From Spirochaeta cellobiosiphila DSM 17781 (lineage in GTDB: Bacteria > Spirochaetota > Spirochaetia > DSM-17781), in assembly GCF_000426705.1 (NCBI RefSeq), contig NZ_KE384554.1, forward strand, positions 354,825-418,824: DNA of 64,000 nucleotides, read 5' to 3'. The first letter of the stretch is position 1. Every line of letters begins with the position of its first letter. A program made the translations under genes and the position numbers. Positions 18,342 to 29,394 of the stretch are shown piece after piece. A model generated the notes under the pieces. The model was not told the origin of the DNA, made no database searches, and saw only the letters and a list, made by a program, of their open reading frames with translations.

Positions 18342-18552
18342 TCCTCCACTTGATCAAGATAGAGGAATTTGAAATCCTTTGCAACGAAAAAACACCCCTT
18401 CCTTATCTATATCTATTTGCTGCCAGTCTTTGCTTTTTTGAAGTAGCAGAACAAGAATTTAATAATTGGCCCCAAATATCAACTAATTCAATTAACTCTT
18501 TCTATACTCATAATAATATATATTTTATATTGTTATTATTTAGGAGAGTAAC
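18342..18552. other. Divergent AT-rich spacer, no gene supported
   Basis: This 211-base stretch lies between the SLC12-like gene and the YehS gene. It contains the YehS ribosome site (TTAGGAGAGTAAC). An open frame of about 68 codons across it has no ribosome site and a composition unlike its neighbours. I see no operator I can support. Confidence 0.5.
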
Positions 18553-19011
18553 ATGATTAACAACGATGTCTTGCGCAGACTGAGGTATGCATTAGACTAT
18601 AATGACATCAAACTTGTCCAAATATGTCAGCTGTCTGGTGTAAAAATCGAAACAGAGAACATTAAAAATTATACAGCTAAAGAAACAGATTCAAACTTTG
18701 TAGAATGTCCAACCTCAGTTCTGGAAGCTTTTTTGGATGGTCTGATTGTTGAGAAAAGAGGACCTAGTGATAACAAGAATAAGAATGCATCTAATTTTTT
18801 TAATAATAATGTCATTCTTCGAAAGCTAAAGATAGCTTTTGAATATAAGGATGAGGATATTTTAAGGATTTTTAAAAACAAAGACTTTATTCTTTCAAAA
18901 AGTGAATTATCAGCTTTCTTCCGTAAAAAAGGTCACCGTAACTACAAGGAATGTGGAGACCAAGTTCTACGTAATTTTTTAAATGGACTTGTTTTAGAAA
19001 TAAGGAAATAA
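18553..19011 (+). CDS. YehS/DUF1456 family protein, two tandem repeats
   Basis: 152 residues made of two copies of the DUF1456 domain. The first begins NNDVLRRLRYALDYND and ends SSxLEAFLDGL-like; the second is NNNVILRKLKIAFEYKDEDI, ending NYKECGDQVLRNFLNGL. It closely follows the E. coli YehS pattern. No enzymatic motif; the function of the family is unknown, probably cytoplasmic. It has its own ribosome site AGGAG and a terminator hairpin directly behind it that also ends secF. Confidence 0.9.
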   Translation: MINNDVLRRLRYALDYNDIKLVQICQLSGVKIETENIKNYTAKETDSNFVECPTSVLEAFLDGLIVEKRGPSDNKNKNASNFFNNNVILRKLKIAFEYKDEDILRIFKNKDFILSKSELSAFFRKKGHRNYKECGDQVLRNFLNGLVLEIRK

Positions 19012-19046
19012 AAAAAAGGAGCTAACCCCTATGGTTTAGCTCCTTT
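19008..19046 (-). terminator. Bidirectional hairpin terminator between secF and yehS
   Basis: AAAGGAGCTAACC (19015-19027) pairs with GGTTTAGCTCCTTT (19033-19046) with one bulge. A long A run on the plus strand (19008-19017) gives the U-tail for transcripts of secF on the minus strand. The plus-strand tail is weaker (CTCTCATTT). Confidence 0.85.
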
Positions 19047-19064
19047 CTCTCATTTATATAATTA

Positions 19065-19958
19065 TCAGGATTTTTCTACGTTCTTTTCCCCAATTAATTT
19101 TGTTAATCCCATGAATACAGGACTAGCAATAAAGATTGAAGAATAAGTACCCACAACTATTCCAATTACTAAAGCCAATGCAAAGTTCTGAATATCACCA
19201 GAGGTGAAGAAATAGATAGCTAAAACAGCAATCAAAGTCGTCAATGATGTAATAATAGTTCTACTCAAAGATTGAGTAATACTAGTATTAACAATTGTTG
19301 GAAGATCGCTATCTTTCATAATACTTCTATTCTCTCTGATTCTATCAAAAACGACAATTGTATCGTTCAAAGAATAACCAATAATCGTAAGTATTGCCGC
19401 GATTGTTGCTGTTGATACTTCCATACCTGTAGCACCAATAAATCCAATCATGATGATTAAGTCATGAAGTGTAGCAACAACAGCAGAAACAGCATAAGCT
19501 AATTTAAACCTAAACCAGATATAGATAAGAATTATAGAAAGGGTTAACACAATTAACCAAACTGTATTGGTTGTCAAACCTTGACTAAATCTAGGTCCAA
19601 CATATTCTGAACCACGAATGGTAATTGAAGAAGCTCCAAATACTGAGCTTAATTCTTCACCAATCTTGGCCTTTGCCATTTCCTGAAAATTCTCTTCACC
19701 AGTGTCTTTAACACGGATCTGGAACTCATTGACCCCACCCATAGTTTGAACTTGAAGTCCTTCAAAACCACTTAGTGCAGATCTTAACTCCTCGATATTC
19801 ACATCATCCTTGTCAATGACAAGTCTTTGAGTCAAACCAGCTTCAAAGTCAATACCAAGATTGAAACCACCCTTAGCGATTGTTGTACCAATACCACTGA
19901 ATATGAGCACAAAGGAAAGTGATATCATAATCCATCTGATTTTTGTAAATTGAATCAT
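19065..19958 (-). CDS. secF: Protein translocase subunit SecF
   Basis: 297 residues, six membrane segments with a large periplasmic loop after the first. It has the SecF pattern FNLGIDFEAGL and the C-terminal RND-type segment DTIVVFDRIREN. SecDF uses proton motive force to finish export through SecYEG. The ATG at 19958 overlaps the secD stop (ATGA) and a GGAGG lies upstream, so it is preferred to a longer in-frame start. Confidence 0.97.
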   Translation of the reverse strand: MIQFTKIRWIMISLSFVLIFSGIGTTIAKGGFNLGIDFEAGLTQRLVIDKDDVNIEELRSALSGFEGLQVQTMGGVNEFQIRVKDTGEENFQEMAKAKIGEELSSVFGASSITIRGSEYVGPRFSQGLTTNTVWLIVLTLSIILIYIWFRFKLAYAVSAVVATLHDLIIMIGFIGATGMEVSTATIAAILTIIGYSLNDTIVVFDRIRENRSIMKDSDLPTIVNTSITQSLSRTIITSLTTLIAVLAIYFFTSGDIQNFALALVIGIVVGTYSSIFIASPVFMGLTKLIGEKNVEKS

Positions 19959-21703
19959 TTCACCTTCCTCCAAGTTATACTAAGCTTGTTCATGTTTAGT
20001 GTTTCCAATCCAAAATCGAATATCAGTCTGGACACGAATAAGGCTGTAAACATGGAACTAATGATACCCACTGCTAATGTAAGGGCAAAACCTTGAATAG
20101 GTCCTGATCCTAGATAGGATAAGAAGACAGCAGCTATAAAAGTTGTAATATTTGAGTCCATAATCGTCCAGAAAGCTTTTTTGAATCCAGCTTCTACACT
20201 GGCAGATGCTGATTTACCTAATAGATATTCTTCCTTGATTCTCTCAAAGATAATTACATTAGCATCGACAGCCATACCAACTGTAAGAATAATACCAGCT
20301 ATACCAGTAAGGGTTAGGGTTGAACCGAAGGTACTTAAAATAGCTACCATAAACACGAGATTAAGAAGCAAAGCAATATCTGCTACTAAACCAGCACCTT
20401 TGTAATAGATAAACATGAAAACAATAACAAGGACAAATCCCAAAGCTATTGCTTTGACCCCTGAGTGAATAGCATCAGCACCCAAAGAGGCCCCTACAGT
20501 CTCATAATTTTCTATGACAAGACTTACTGGTAAAGACGCAGTTTTCAAGATAATTTCTAGATCACTAGCCTCAGAGGCATTAAACCCGGAAACCTGCACA
20601 GATCCACCAGCAATAGCTTCTGTAATATTGGCTCGTGATTTAACTTTATCATCCATAACAATAGCCATAGATTTACCTGTATTCTCACTGGTTAAAGTGT
20701 AAAATAGCTCGGCCCCTTCAGGATCCAACTGAAAATTAACTGTTGGCTGAGAGGTTATAGCATTGGAACCAATTTGTACATTTGTGATATGAGAACCGTC
20801 AAGTTTATACTTATCTTCTGAATGAAGTACTATCCTACCTGAGAAAACATCCATACCATAATCATCTTTATCATACATATTAAGAACGGTAGTATTAATG
20901 GGTAATAAACCTTCTGGGAGGTCTAATTGTCCTTCTGTATCAAAAGAATCACCAGGATGTGTGGCTATATATTGTTGTAATGTAGCCGTGGCTTCAGAAT
21001 CTACGATTTGAAATCGTAAAGAACCTGAATCATTTATGAAAGATTCAACAATTGAAGGATCTGGTTCTCCAGGAATATCAATAAATATACGTTCACCACC
21101 AGCTTCTCTTCGTATTTGAGGTTCTGTTAGGCCGAATTTATCAATACGGTTATTAAGGATCTCCAGAGCACCGTTCATAGCGTCTTCTCTTTGTTCATTA
21201 GTCAAAGTTTTTTTGCCTAAAGTTTTGGCTAACTTATCCATATCTGCTTTAAGTACGACACTCATACCACCAGACAAGTCCAAACCTAATTTAAGAATCT
21301 TATTTTTTTGAGACTTTAAGTTAAGGGCATAGTCTCTATAATGTCTTTCCAGTACAGTGATGATCTCATCTTTATTCTGAAAACCTTTAAAGACAGCTTC
21401 AACGGTCCAGGTCTTTGGATATTCTTGATCAGCTAGTTTATAATTATCTTTAGCTGCTTTTATCAGGAAGTCCAAATCACTACTAAGGAGAGTATCAGGA
21501 GCGTTTTTATTTTTTTTCAGCAAATCACTGAGTGTTTTTTGACTCATACCTTGTGCATAAGTTCTGATCTGATCAATTGAGCTTCCTGCTAGTGTCTGCT
21601 CATCTTCACCTGTAAAAGCATACCATTTAACCGTTGGATAGAGAAACCAAACAGCAAAAGCTATAACAAGTAAAGTGATCAAGAATCTGTTTCTTTTGTT
21701 CAT
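19955..21703 (-). CDS. secD: Protein translocase subunit SecD
   Basis: 582 residues: one N-terminal membrane segment, a large periplasmic part with the D1 motif LGLDLSGGMSVVL, then five C-terminal segments with DANVIIFERIKEE. It partners with SecF, which follows in the same operon with a 4-base overlap. yajC is upstream, the usual order yajC-secD-secF. Confidence 0.97.
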   Translation of the reverse strand: MNKRNRFLITLLVIAFAVWFLYPTVKWYAFTGEDEQTLAGSSIDQIRTYAQGMSQKTLSDLLKKNKNAPDTLLSSDLDFLIKAAKDNYKLADQEYPKTWTVEAVFKGFQNKDEIITVLERHYRDYALNLKSQKNKILKLGLDLSGGMSVVLKADMDKLAKTLGKKTLTNEQREDAMNGALEILNNRIDKFGLTEPQIRREAGGERIFIDIPGEPDPSIVESFINDSGSLRFQIVDSEATATLQQYIATHPGDSFDTEGQLDLPEGLLPINTTVLNMYDKDDYGMDVFSGRIVLHSEDKYKLDGSHITNVQIGSNAITSQPTVNFQLDPEGAELFYTLTSENTGKSMAIVMDDKVKSRANITEAIAGGSVQVSGFNASEASDLEIILKTASLPVSLVIENYETVGASLGADAIHSGVKAIALGFVLVIVFMFIYYKGAGLVADIALLLNLVFMVAILSTFGSTLTLTGIAGIILTVGMAVDANVIIFERIKEEYLLGKSASASVEAGFKKAFWTIMDSNITTFIAAVFLSYLGSGPIQGFALTLAVGIISSMFTALFVSRLIFDFGLETLNMNKLSITWRKVK

Positions 21704-21723
21704 TCTCTTGTTCTCCAGAATAC

Positions 21724-22068
21724 TTATTTTTTATCTTTTTTCTTTTCTACTGGTTTAGGGGCATCTTTTACTTCGACATCAGATATAGCACCCTTAGTGA
21801 ACTCTAATTTAGTATTGTCATCTACAGTAACAAGAACAGAATCTTCTTTTACCGTGTGAACGATTCCTTTGATCCCACCAATAGAAGTGACTTTGTCCCC
21901 TTTCTTAATAGCAGCAATCATCTTCTTAGTCTCTTTCTGCTTTTTGTTTTGAGGTCTAATGATCAGAAAATAAAAAACTAAGAATACAAGACCAAATGTG
22001 ATCAATGTCCCCATCATCTCTGGACCAGGAGTCCCGGATGTCTGGAGTAATAGTTGGTTTAAAAACAT
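21724..22068 (-). CDS. yajC: YajC, SecDF accessory protein
   Basis: 114 residues with one membrane segment (about residues 17-37) and the family core FLIIRPQNKKQKETKKM, KKGDKVTSIGGIKG. The C-terminal tail is Lys-rich. The ATG at 22068 is chosen over an upstream TTG. It leads the secDF operon. Confidence 0.95.
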   Translation of the reverse strand: MFLNQLLLQTSGTPGPEMMGTLITFGLVFLVFYFLIIRPQNKKQKETKKMIAAIKKGDKVTSIGGIKGIVHTVKEDSVLVTVDDNTKLEFTKGAISDVEVKDAPKPVEKKKDKK

Positions 22069-22106
22069 AATAGTTACCAATCCTTAAGATTTTGCAAGTT
22101 TGAAAA

Positions 22107-22135
22107 AAAGTATCATGAATGCTATAGGCCGTCAA
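22107..22135 (-). promoter_or_regulatory. Promoter for yajC-secD-secF
   Basis: TTGACG (22130-22135), 17 bases, TACTTT (22107-22112) on the minus strand, 39 bases before the yajC ATG. An inverted repeat CAAGTTT/AAACTTG lies across the same region. Confidence 0.55.
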
Positions 22136-22149
22136 GGAAACTTGAAAGC

Positions 22150-22443
22150 TTAAACAATGATCGTCTTATTAATTCCCTCAGGAACAGAAAAAACTCCAAA
22201 TACTTTTTTTAAAACTTCAGTATTAGGATATTTTTTTGGACTTTTACTATTGTAATAATCAAGAATCTTCTGCATGTCTTCCTGGTTGTTGTCCATGAGC
22301 GCTTTGCTAAATGCTATTTTATATAACCCTTTATCCAGAAGATCCTCTATATTGGAATTCTTGAATCGGTTCTTGGAGTTCTTATCCATGACTGCCGATC
22401 CCTCTGAGTAACCAATTGTAAAAGGAAAATCAACACCTTTCAT
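22150..22443 (-). CDS. Small hypothetical protein
   Basis: 97 residues, no signal peptide or membrane segment. A basic, Asn/Lys-rich middle (SKNRFKNSNIEDLLDKGLYKIAF) and a Lys-rich stretch SKSPKKYPNTE are visible. A strong ribosome site AGGAGGAC precedes the ATG, so I accept it as a real gene. It lies between the groL terminator and the secDF promoter, so it is probably its own unit. I do not recognise the family. Confidence 0.6.
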   Translation of the reverse strand: MKGVDFPFTIGYSEGSAVMDKNSKNRFKNSNIEDLLDKGLYKIAFSKALMDNNQEDMQKILDYYNSKSPKKYPNTEVLKKVFGVFSVPEGINKTIIV

Positions 22444-22453
22444 ATGTCCTCCT

Positions 22454-22484
22454 ATAAAAAAAAGCCGGTATAAAACCGGCTTTT
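22454..22484 (-). terminator. groL terminator
   Basis: AAAAGCCGGT (22460-22469) and ACCGGCTTTT (22475-22484) form a ten-base stem. On the minus strand it is followed by a run of eight T residues. Confidence 0.9.
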
Positions 22485-22510
22485 AAACTTTTCCGGGCTT
22501 GTCGGCCAGA

Positions 22511-24274
<1,764 letters not shown>

Positions 24275-24333
24275 CTATAAGATAAAAACTAATAACCTTG
24301 ACTAGGGACTAAAATAATGAGAAAAGTATATTT

Positions 24334-25938
24334 ATGACACAAGTAAAAGAATCCCAACTACTGATAGATCTTCGCTTTCTACCGGGTAATTATAAAAACA
24401 TTGAATATCTGGGTAAGTTTATACAGTATATAGAATCATCAGAGTACTCTGGATCTTTTTATTGGTTGTTTACAGGGTTATCACTATTAGAATTAAAATC
24501 TACTATGGATAATAAGGACTTTTCCACTCTATATAAGCGTATTATCGATTCCCCCTTTTACCTTGCAGGTTATTCAGGGAGTAATCTATCTTATTTATCA
24601 AAAGAAGAGAGAATTATTGAAACCCAGAGAGGTATTGAAGTCTGTGAAGCACTGCAAATGCCTGCTATTAAAGGTTTGATTCTTGAAACACATAAAAATT
24701 ACAACACAAAAGAGTGGAATGTTAAAACCCCTATCTATTTCTTAAATTCTCAAGAGAGTAAAGAAGCAGTGGGAACTATAGAGATTAATAAAAAATACTA
24801 TTATCATGTGCACATTGATCCTAATGATATAAGCAAGGTCCTAGATAAGAAGAGATGGTCAAGATCTACAATATTTTATTGTTTATCACCACGGGATATA
24901 TCTCTAACAGATGATTTACCAAGTTTTAACCTCCTTCCCTCTTCAAACTTAGTACCCTTATCCTCAAAAACTTTAAAAAAGGGAGTTCCCTCCTTAAGCC
25001 CAGCCAGCAAAGCTCCCTATTTCCAACCATATGAAGACAGCCTACAGAATGGGGGCGATTCAAAATTAGTCAACATACATAAAGGATTAAGAAAATATTA
25101 CTTCCCAAAACAAAACCCGCATAAAATACCTGAGGGTATGGTGGGAGGAATACCTGATAGAGATTTGTCTTTCAACATGCAAGGGAGTACACAATTCCAA
25201 TTAGCAACTGAGTTTGTCCATTTTGTTGATGGAAGATTATCAAAAGTAAGCTTTCCTCCTACGAGCTATACAAGTTTAGGTCCAATTAGCTCATATATTA
25301 AAACAGAACAGGGAGTCCAAAATTTTCATACAAGAAGTAGTTTTTCTATAACAGGGGATAATTATTGGGGGATGAGAGAAGTCCTTGATTTAGAAACAAA
25401 CACCTCCAAGGCAAAGCTTATTATTGAGTATTTATCTTTTGTAGAATTTCCTCATTTATTCATCAGCTACACAGTAAGTTACCCGCCCAGCTTCAAAGGG
25501 CGAATAGATACCTTAGCGCCTATTGAGTTACCACTCATTCCTTTGAACAGATTTGTTCCTGTCATAGCTCAAACGGGAGATACTACTGGGATAGGTGGTA
25601 AAGAAAAAATTGATCCGGTAAAGGGATCGATTCTTTGGGGCAATGCCTTTAATTTTAATTCAGGCCAACAACATATATCATTAATCTTCCCGAACTTAGG
25701 AGGACAAAACATTGTCCCCATCACTTTGGGCACAACACGAATTAGTGGCAAGAAATACTTAACAGCCTTTCCTGGAGGAAGCACAACAACTATTAGTGGA
25801 TCAAATATTGAAGGCTGGGAAGAACATCTTAGTTTCTACATTAAATGGGAACGCCATTTACAACCAGATAGTTATAAGATACCAGAAACGGTCAAAAAAG
25901 AAATCATACCTCCCTATTCCCGCCAAAAAGCCTATTAA
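24334..25938 (+). CDS. Hypothetical protein of unknown family, two-domain
   Basis: 534 residues, no signal peptide or clear membrane segment. The first about 180 residues are mixed alpha/beta, with SSEYSGSFYWLFTGLS and CEALQMPAIKGLILETHKNYN reminiscent of a hydrolase-like barrel. A Pro/Ser-rich linker (about 195-235) follows, then a beta-rich C-terminal half (RSSFSITGDNYWGMREVLDL). I do not recognise the family and see no catalytic motif I trust. Its stop overlaps the birA stop in a convergent arrangement. The start is an ATG with only a weak GAGAAAAG upstream. Confidence 0.6.
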   Translation: MTQVKESQLLIDLRFLPGNYKNIEYLGKFIQYIESSEYSGSFYWLFTGLSLLELKSTMDNKDFSTLYKRIIDSPFYLAGYSGSNLSYLSKEERIIETQRGIEVCEALQMPAIKGLILETHKNYNTKEWNVKTPIYFLNSQESKEAVGTIEINKKYYYHVHIDPNDISKVLDKKRWSRSTIFYCLSPRDISLTDDLPSFNLLPSSNLVPLSSKTLKKGVPSLSPASKAPYFQPYEDSLQNGGDSKLVNIHKGLRKYYFPKQNPHKIPEGMVGGIPDRDLSFNMQGSTQFQLATEFVHFVDGRLSKVSFPPTSYTSLGPISSYIKTEQGVQNFHTRSSFSITGDNYWGMREVLDLETNTSKAKLIIEYLSFVEFPHLFISYTVSYPPSFKGRIDTLAPIELPLIPLNRFVPVIAQTGDTTGIGGKEKIDPVKGSILWGNAFNFNSGQQHISLIFPNLGGQNIVPITLGTTRISGKKYLTAFPGGSTTTISGSNIEGWEEHLSFYIKWERHLQPDSYKIPETVKKEIIPPYSRQKAY

Positions 25939-26669
25939 CGATGAAAGGATATTTCACCTGAGTAATAAACCTTCTCCCTTCCTGAGCATTCCAGTACTAA
26001 TCCACCATCAGGATTTACACCTCTGATAATACCTTCTGTTGAGCGAGTTGAGACTCCTGCTGTAAAAGTAACTTGGTGATTGAGACCCCATAGGGATTCG
26101 GCAAATTTCTTAATATCGAAATCATAGTGATCTTTTTGATAGAACAGGTAATCTTCTAATATATTGTGCGTATTACGCTCTAATCCATCAATAAGCTTTA
26201 GACTAGTAGATTTATTCTCCAAAGAACTAGGCCAGGAGGTTTGGTTAACATTAAGACCAATGCCTATGATATAACGATTCTTATACTTTTGACATAGGAT
26301 GCCGGATATCTTTCGATTCTCATACAAAATATCATTGGGCCATTTAATATACAGTTCTTTCCTAACGATATTCTGAAGGACTGCTTTTAGGTTAAAAGCG
26401 ACCCATAAAGGGATTAATTGGGAAGATAATACTAACTGTGATTCAGATATAGTTTGTGTAAACAATAGGTTCATCCCCTCCCTGCTATCCCAAACACGTC
26501 CACTACCACGACCAACACCATTTGATTGATAAGCTGTTACAAGACAAAAATCTGAATTATCACCAGAGCCTATGAGTATACGGGCATCATCCATAGTCGA
26601 ACCAGTATTATCTATATACCAGACATCATCAAAAAGTTGCCTATATCCCAAATCGGAAAAATTAGCCAT
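25935..26669 (-). CDS. birA: Biotin--[acetyl-CoA-carboxylase] ligase, without DNA-binding domain
   Basis: 244 residues. Attaches biotin to the carrier protein of carboxylases. The GSTMDDA start, the biotinyl-AMP loop GRGSGRVWDS, KWPNDILYENRKISGIL and GIGLNVN are visible. The short form lacks the N-terminal repressor helix-turn-helix of E. coli BirA. Its 5' end is divergent from zwf. Confidence 0.92.
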   Translation of the reverse strand: MANFSDLGYRQLFDDVWYIDNTGSTMDDARILIGSGDNSDFCLVTAYQSNGVGRGSGRVWDSREGMNLLFTQTISESQLVLSSQLIPLWVAFNLKAVLQNIVRKELYIKWPNDILYENRKISGILCQKYKNRYIIGIGLNVNQTSWPSSLENKSTSLKLIDGLERNTHNILEDYLFYQKDHYDFDIKKFAESLWGLNHQVTFTAGVSTRSTEGIIRGVNPDGGLVLECSGREKVYYSGEISFHR

Positions 26670-26814
26670 ATTACAAACCTAGAGGTCTTTTATTTCGATG
26701 TGTGATTCAGGATAATACCTAATAAATCACATTACGATAGGCATATTTTATATGCATTGTATCTTTTTTTTGCAATACTAATGGCCCTTTAGCTAAGTTA
26801 CTTAGAGATTTTAA

Positions 26815-26843
26815 TTGATTTTTTATTCAGCTATTCATATTGT
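26815..26843 (+). promoter_or_regulatory. zwf promoter, placed for a leaderless transcript
   Basis: TTGATT (26815-26820), 17 bases, TATTGT (26838-26843), then only six bases to the zwf ATG at 26850. Normal start-site spacing puts the first base on the A of the ATG, and no ribosome site exists there. Upstream there is also a small palindrome GCATAT-TTT-ATATGC. Confidence 0.6.
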
Positions 26844-26849
26844 TAATTT

Positions 26850-28337
26850 ATGAATAATAATCCACTTTTATCAGGTTTAGAATTTACAAAGGAAACAGGA
26901 TCCTTTTCTTTGGTAATCTTTGGAGTAACAGGAGACCTAACAAGAAGGAAACTAATACCTGCCTTATTTAATCTTTTTATTGAGGGAAGAATCAATCAAT
27001 TTAAGATAATAGGCTTCGCCAGAAGAACCTGGACAGATGAAACTTTCAGAGATGAAGGTAGAAAAATGCTATCTGGCGGCAAATTTGACTCCATATCTTC
27101 TGATAAAAAGGAAGCTTTCCTAAGCCGTTTAGAATATATTTCCAGTAATTTTGAAGATCCCAAAGGATATAAGGAATTGCTTAACAAAATAAACGGTTTT
27201 GGAGGGACTCTCTACTATTTATCAACACCACCGACTTCCTACGAAGCGATTATAGAAAACTTGGGAAAGAATGGCTTAGCCAATCCTGACACAGCTTATG
27301 CGCGTATCATTATAGAAAAACCTTTTGGCAGGGATCTGGCCACAGCCAAAAAGCTAAATACCCATTTGAGCACTTATTTTGAAGAAAAACAAATATATAG
27401 AATAGACCATTACCTAGGGAAGGAAACGGTTCAGAACTTACTGATCTTCCGATTTGGGAATAGTATATTTGAACCATTATGGAACAATAAACACATTGAC
27501 CATATTCAAATAACAGTATCCGAAGGAATCGGTGTGGGGACAAGGGCTAATTACTTTGAAAAATCAGGAATATTGAGGGATATGGTTCAAAACCACATCT
27601 TTCAATTATTAACATTGATTGCCATGGAACCACCAGCAGATCTTAACCCCGACTCTATTCGTGATGAAAAGGTCAAAGTGCTACGTTCACTAAAGCCAAT
27701 AACATCAAAAGAAGTTGGTCAGTACACACGAAGAGCGCAATATAATAGAGGTATTGTAGAGGGAGAAGAAGTCAAATCTTATAAGGAAGAAGAAGGTGTA
27801 GACCCAAAGTCATTAACGGAAACATATGTGGCCCTTAAGGTGTTTATAGAAAACTGGCGCTGGGCGGGTGTTCCTATCTACATAAGAACAGGAAAAAGAC
27901 TATCTCGTAAATTAACAGAAATATCCATACACTTTAAAAATCCTCCTCACCAAATATTCCCCAACAGCCATCCCTCTCTCAATGCGAACACTCTGATACT
28001 TCACATTCAACCGGAAGAGGGAATCACATTCAATATCAATGCAAAGATTCCAGGCCTATCAACTTCTATGAGAAGAGTAAATATGGATTTTGCTTATGGT
28101 AATGCATTTGGTGAACAAACTCCTGAAGCATATCAAAGACTATTGCTAGATGCCATAACCGGTGATCCAAGCCTTTATACAAGAAGGGATGAAATAGAAA
28201 CCTCCTGGTCTTACATTACACGAATCATCAATGGCTGGATTAATGAAAATCCACCTATGTATAGTTACAGGTCAGGTAGTGCCGGACCGGAAGAAAGCAA
28301 TGACCTAATGGAAAAAGGTAAATGGAGAAGACTATGA
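26850..28337 (+). CDS. zwf: Glucose-6-phosphate 1-dehydrogenase
   Basis: 495 residues, standard length. First step of the oxidative pentose phosphate pathway, making NADPH. The nucleotide fold starts GVTGDLTRRKLIPAL and the active-site segment RIDHYLGKETVQN is present. No Shine-Dalgarno sequence precedes the ATG and the promoter lies so close that the mRNA may be leaderless. The stop overlaps the next gene (ATGA). Confidence 0.97.
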   Translation: MNNNPLLSGLEFTKETGSFSLVIFGVTGDLTRRKLIPALFNLFIEGRINQFKIIGFARRTWTDETFRDEGRKMLSGGKFDSISSDKKEAFLSRLEYISSNFEDPKGYKELLNKINGFGGTLYYLSTPPTSYEAIIENLGKNGLANPDTAYARIIIEKPFGRDLATAKKLNTHLSTYFEEKQIYRIDHYLGKETVQNLLIFRFGNSIFEPLWNNKHIDHIQITVSEGIGVGTRANYFEKSGILRDMVQNHIFQLLTLIAMEPPADLNPDSIRDEKVKVLRSLKPITSKEVGQYTRRAQYNRGIVEGEEVKSYKEEEGVDPKSLTETYVALKVFIENWRWAGVPIYIRTGKRLSRKLTEISIHFKNPPHQIFPNSHPSLNANTLILHIQPEEGITFNINAKIPGLSTSMRRVNMDFAYGNAFGEQTPEAYQRLLLDAITGDPSLYTRRDEIETSWSYITRIINGWINENPPMYSYRSGSAGPEESNDLMEKGKWRRL

Positions 28338-29320
28338 ATCTAATACCTAATGCTTCTTTTGTTGAAAAAGAACTGAATAAAATACAGAGAGAACAAGCCC
28401 CTAATGACTCAAGAAATAGTCTATTCAATATTGTTATTTTCTCAAAACATGGAACAATTAGCAGATCAGAAGAGGCCTTGTCATCTTTATTAGGTAAACG
28501 TCCCGCACGTATTATACATATTTATCTGGGCACTCCAGGAAAAACAAGAACCGAAATAAGTGCCCATTGTATTGAAGATTTTGAACATAGAGGTGTTTGT
28601 TTTCAGGAAGTATCCATTTATTCCGGCACGGACAAGACAGGAGAAGATCCAGGAGCATGGACGCCTTTATTGATAAGGGATATACCTACCTTTTTATGGT
28701 GGGATGATGGATTCAAACATTTTCCTGAATTATTGACTCAATCTGAAAACTTTGCAGATAAACTAATCATAGACTCACAGATGGCTGATCTTGCCTTACT
28801 TGGAGAAATATCAGGCAAAATTGAAGAATACAATCTTTGCTTAACAGATATAAGCTGGCAATATCTAATTCCCTTCATACGATTAACAGCAAGACTGTTC
28901 AACCCAGAAGATGATCTTGATAATCTATATCATATAAAATCAATAAATCTTCAAGGATTTTCTCAAAGCCAGGTATATCTCTTTTTAGGCTGGATGGGGT
29001 CAAAGCTTAATTGGACCTTTCTTCAAAATAATGAGAATGATATTCAAGTGGAAGTTGGTAATAAAAAGCTTATATTAACATGGACTAAAGGTAGTAATAA
29101 GCAAATCGACTTTTGTACTACGACAGAGTATACCTATTCCATTATCTCTGATGATAAAAAAGAACTTGTTAATCTGATTAGGGGTAATAAATCTTCTTAT
29201 CAAGTTAGCAACCCCTCCATTTCTATAGGATCTATTATCTTACAAGAAGTGGATAAGATGTATTCAGACAGAATCTATAATGAATCCCTAGAATGGCTAA
29301 AATTGAATAATAATATCTAA
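28334..29320 (+). CDS. OpcA-like glucose-6-phosphate dehydrogenase assembly protein
   Basis: 328 residues, soluble. It begins with GKRPARIIHIYLG and has PLLIRDIPTFLWWDDG, typical of the OpcA/G6PD assembly protein family known from cyanobacteria and actinobacteria. The family works as a regulator or assembly factor of Zwf, and the gene overlaps zwf by four bases (GGAGAAGACTATGA). The start is the ATG at 28334. Confidence 0.88.
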   Translation: MNLIPNASFVEKELNKIQREQAPNDSRNSLFNIVIFSKHGTISRSEEALSSLLGKRPARIIHIYLGTPGKTRTEISAHCIEDFEHRGVCFQEVSIYSGTDKTGEDPGAWTPLLIRDIPTFLWWDDGFKHFPELLTQSENFADKLIIDSQMADLALLGEISGKIEEYNLCLTDISWQYLIPFIRLTARLFNPEDDLDNLYHIKSINLQGFSQSQVYLFLGWMGSKLNWTFLQNNENDIQVEVGNKKLILTWTKGSNKQIDFCTTTEYTYSIISDDKKELVNLIRGNKSSYQVSNPSISIGSIILQEVDKMYSDRIYNESLEWLKLNNNI

Positions 29321-29325
29321 GCGAT

Positions 29326-29348
29326 ACCCCCTGTCCAACGATGGGGGT
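29326..29348 (+). terminator. Weak hairpin after zwf-opcA
   Basis: ACCCCC (29326-29331) pairs with GGGGGT (29343-29348), loop of eleven bases, then TATTGT. Stem is GC-rich but the T-tail is poor. Confidence 0.4.
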
Positions 29349-29394
29349 TATTGTACAAAAGAGAACCCTTAATTGGCATTAATTATGACCTTTT

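Noticed and set aside
18350-18556. Plus-strand open frame of 68 codons ahead of yehS
   Set aside because: No ribosome site, composition unlike neighbours, overlaps the promoter region of the YehS gene.
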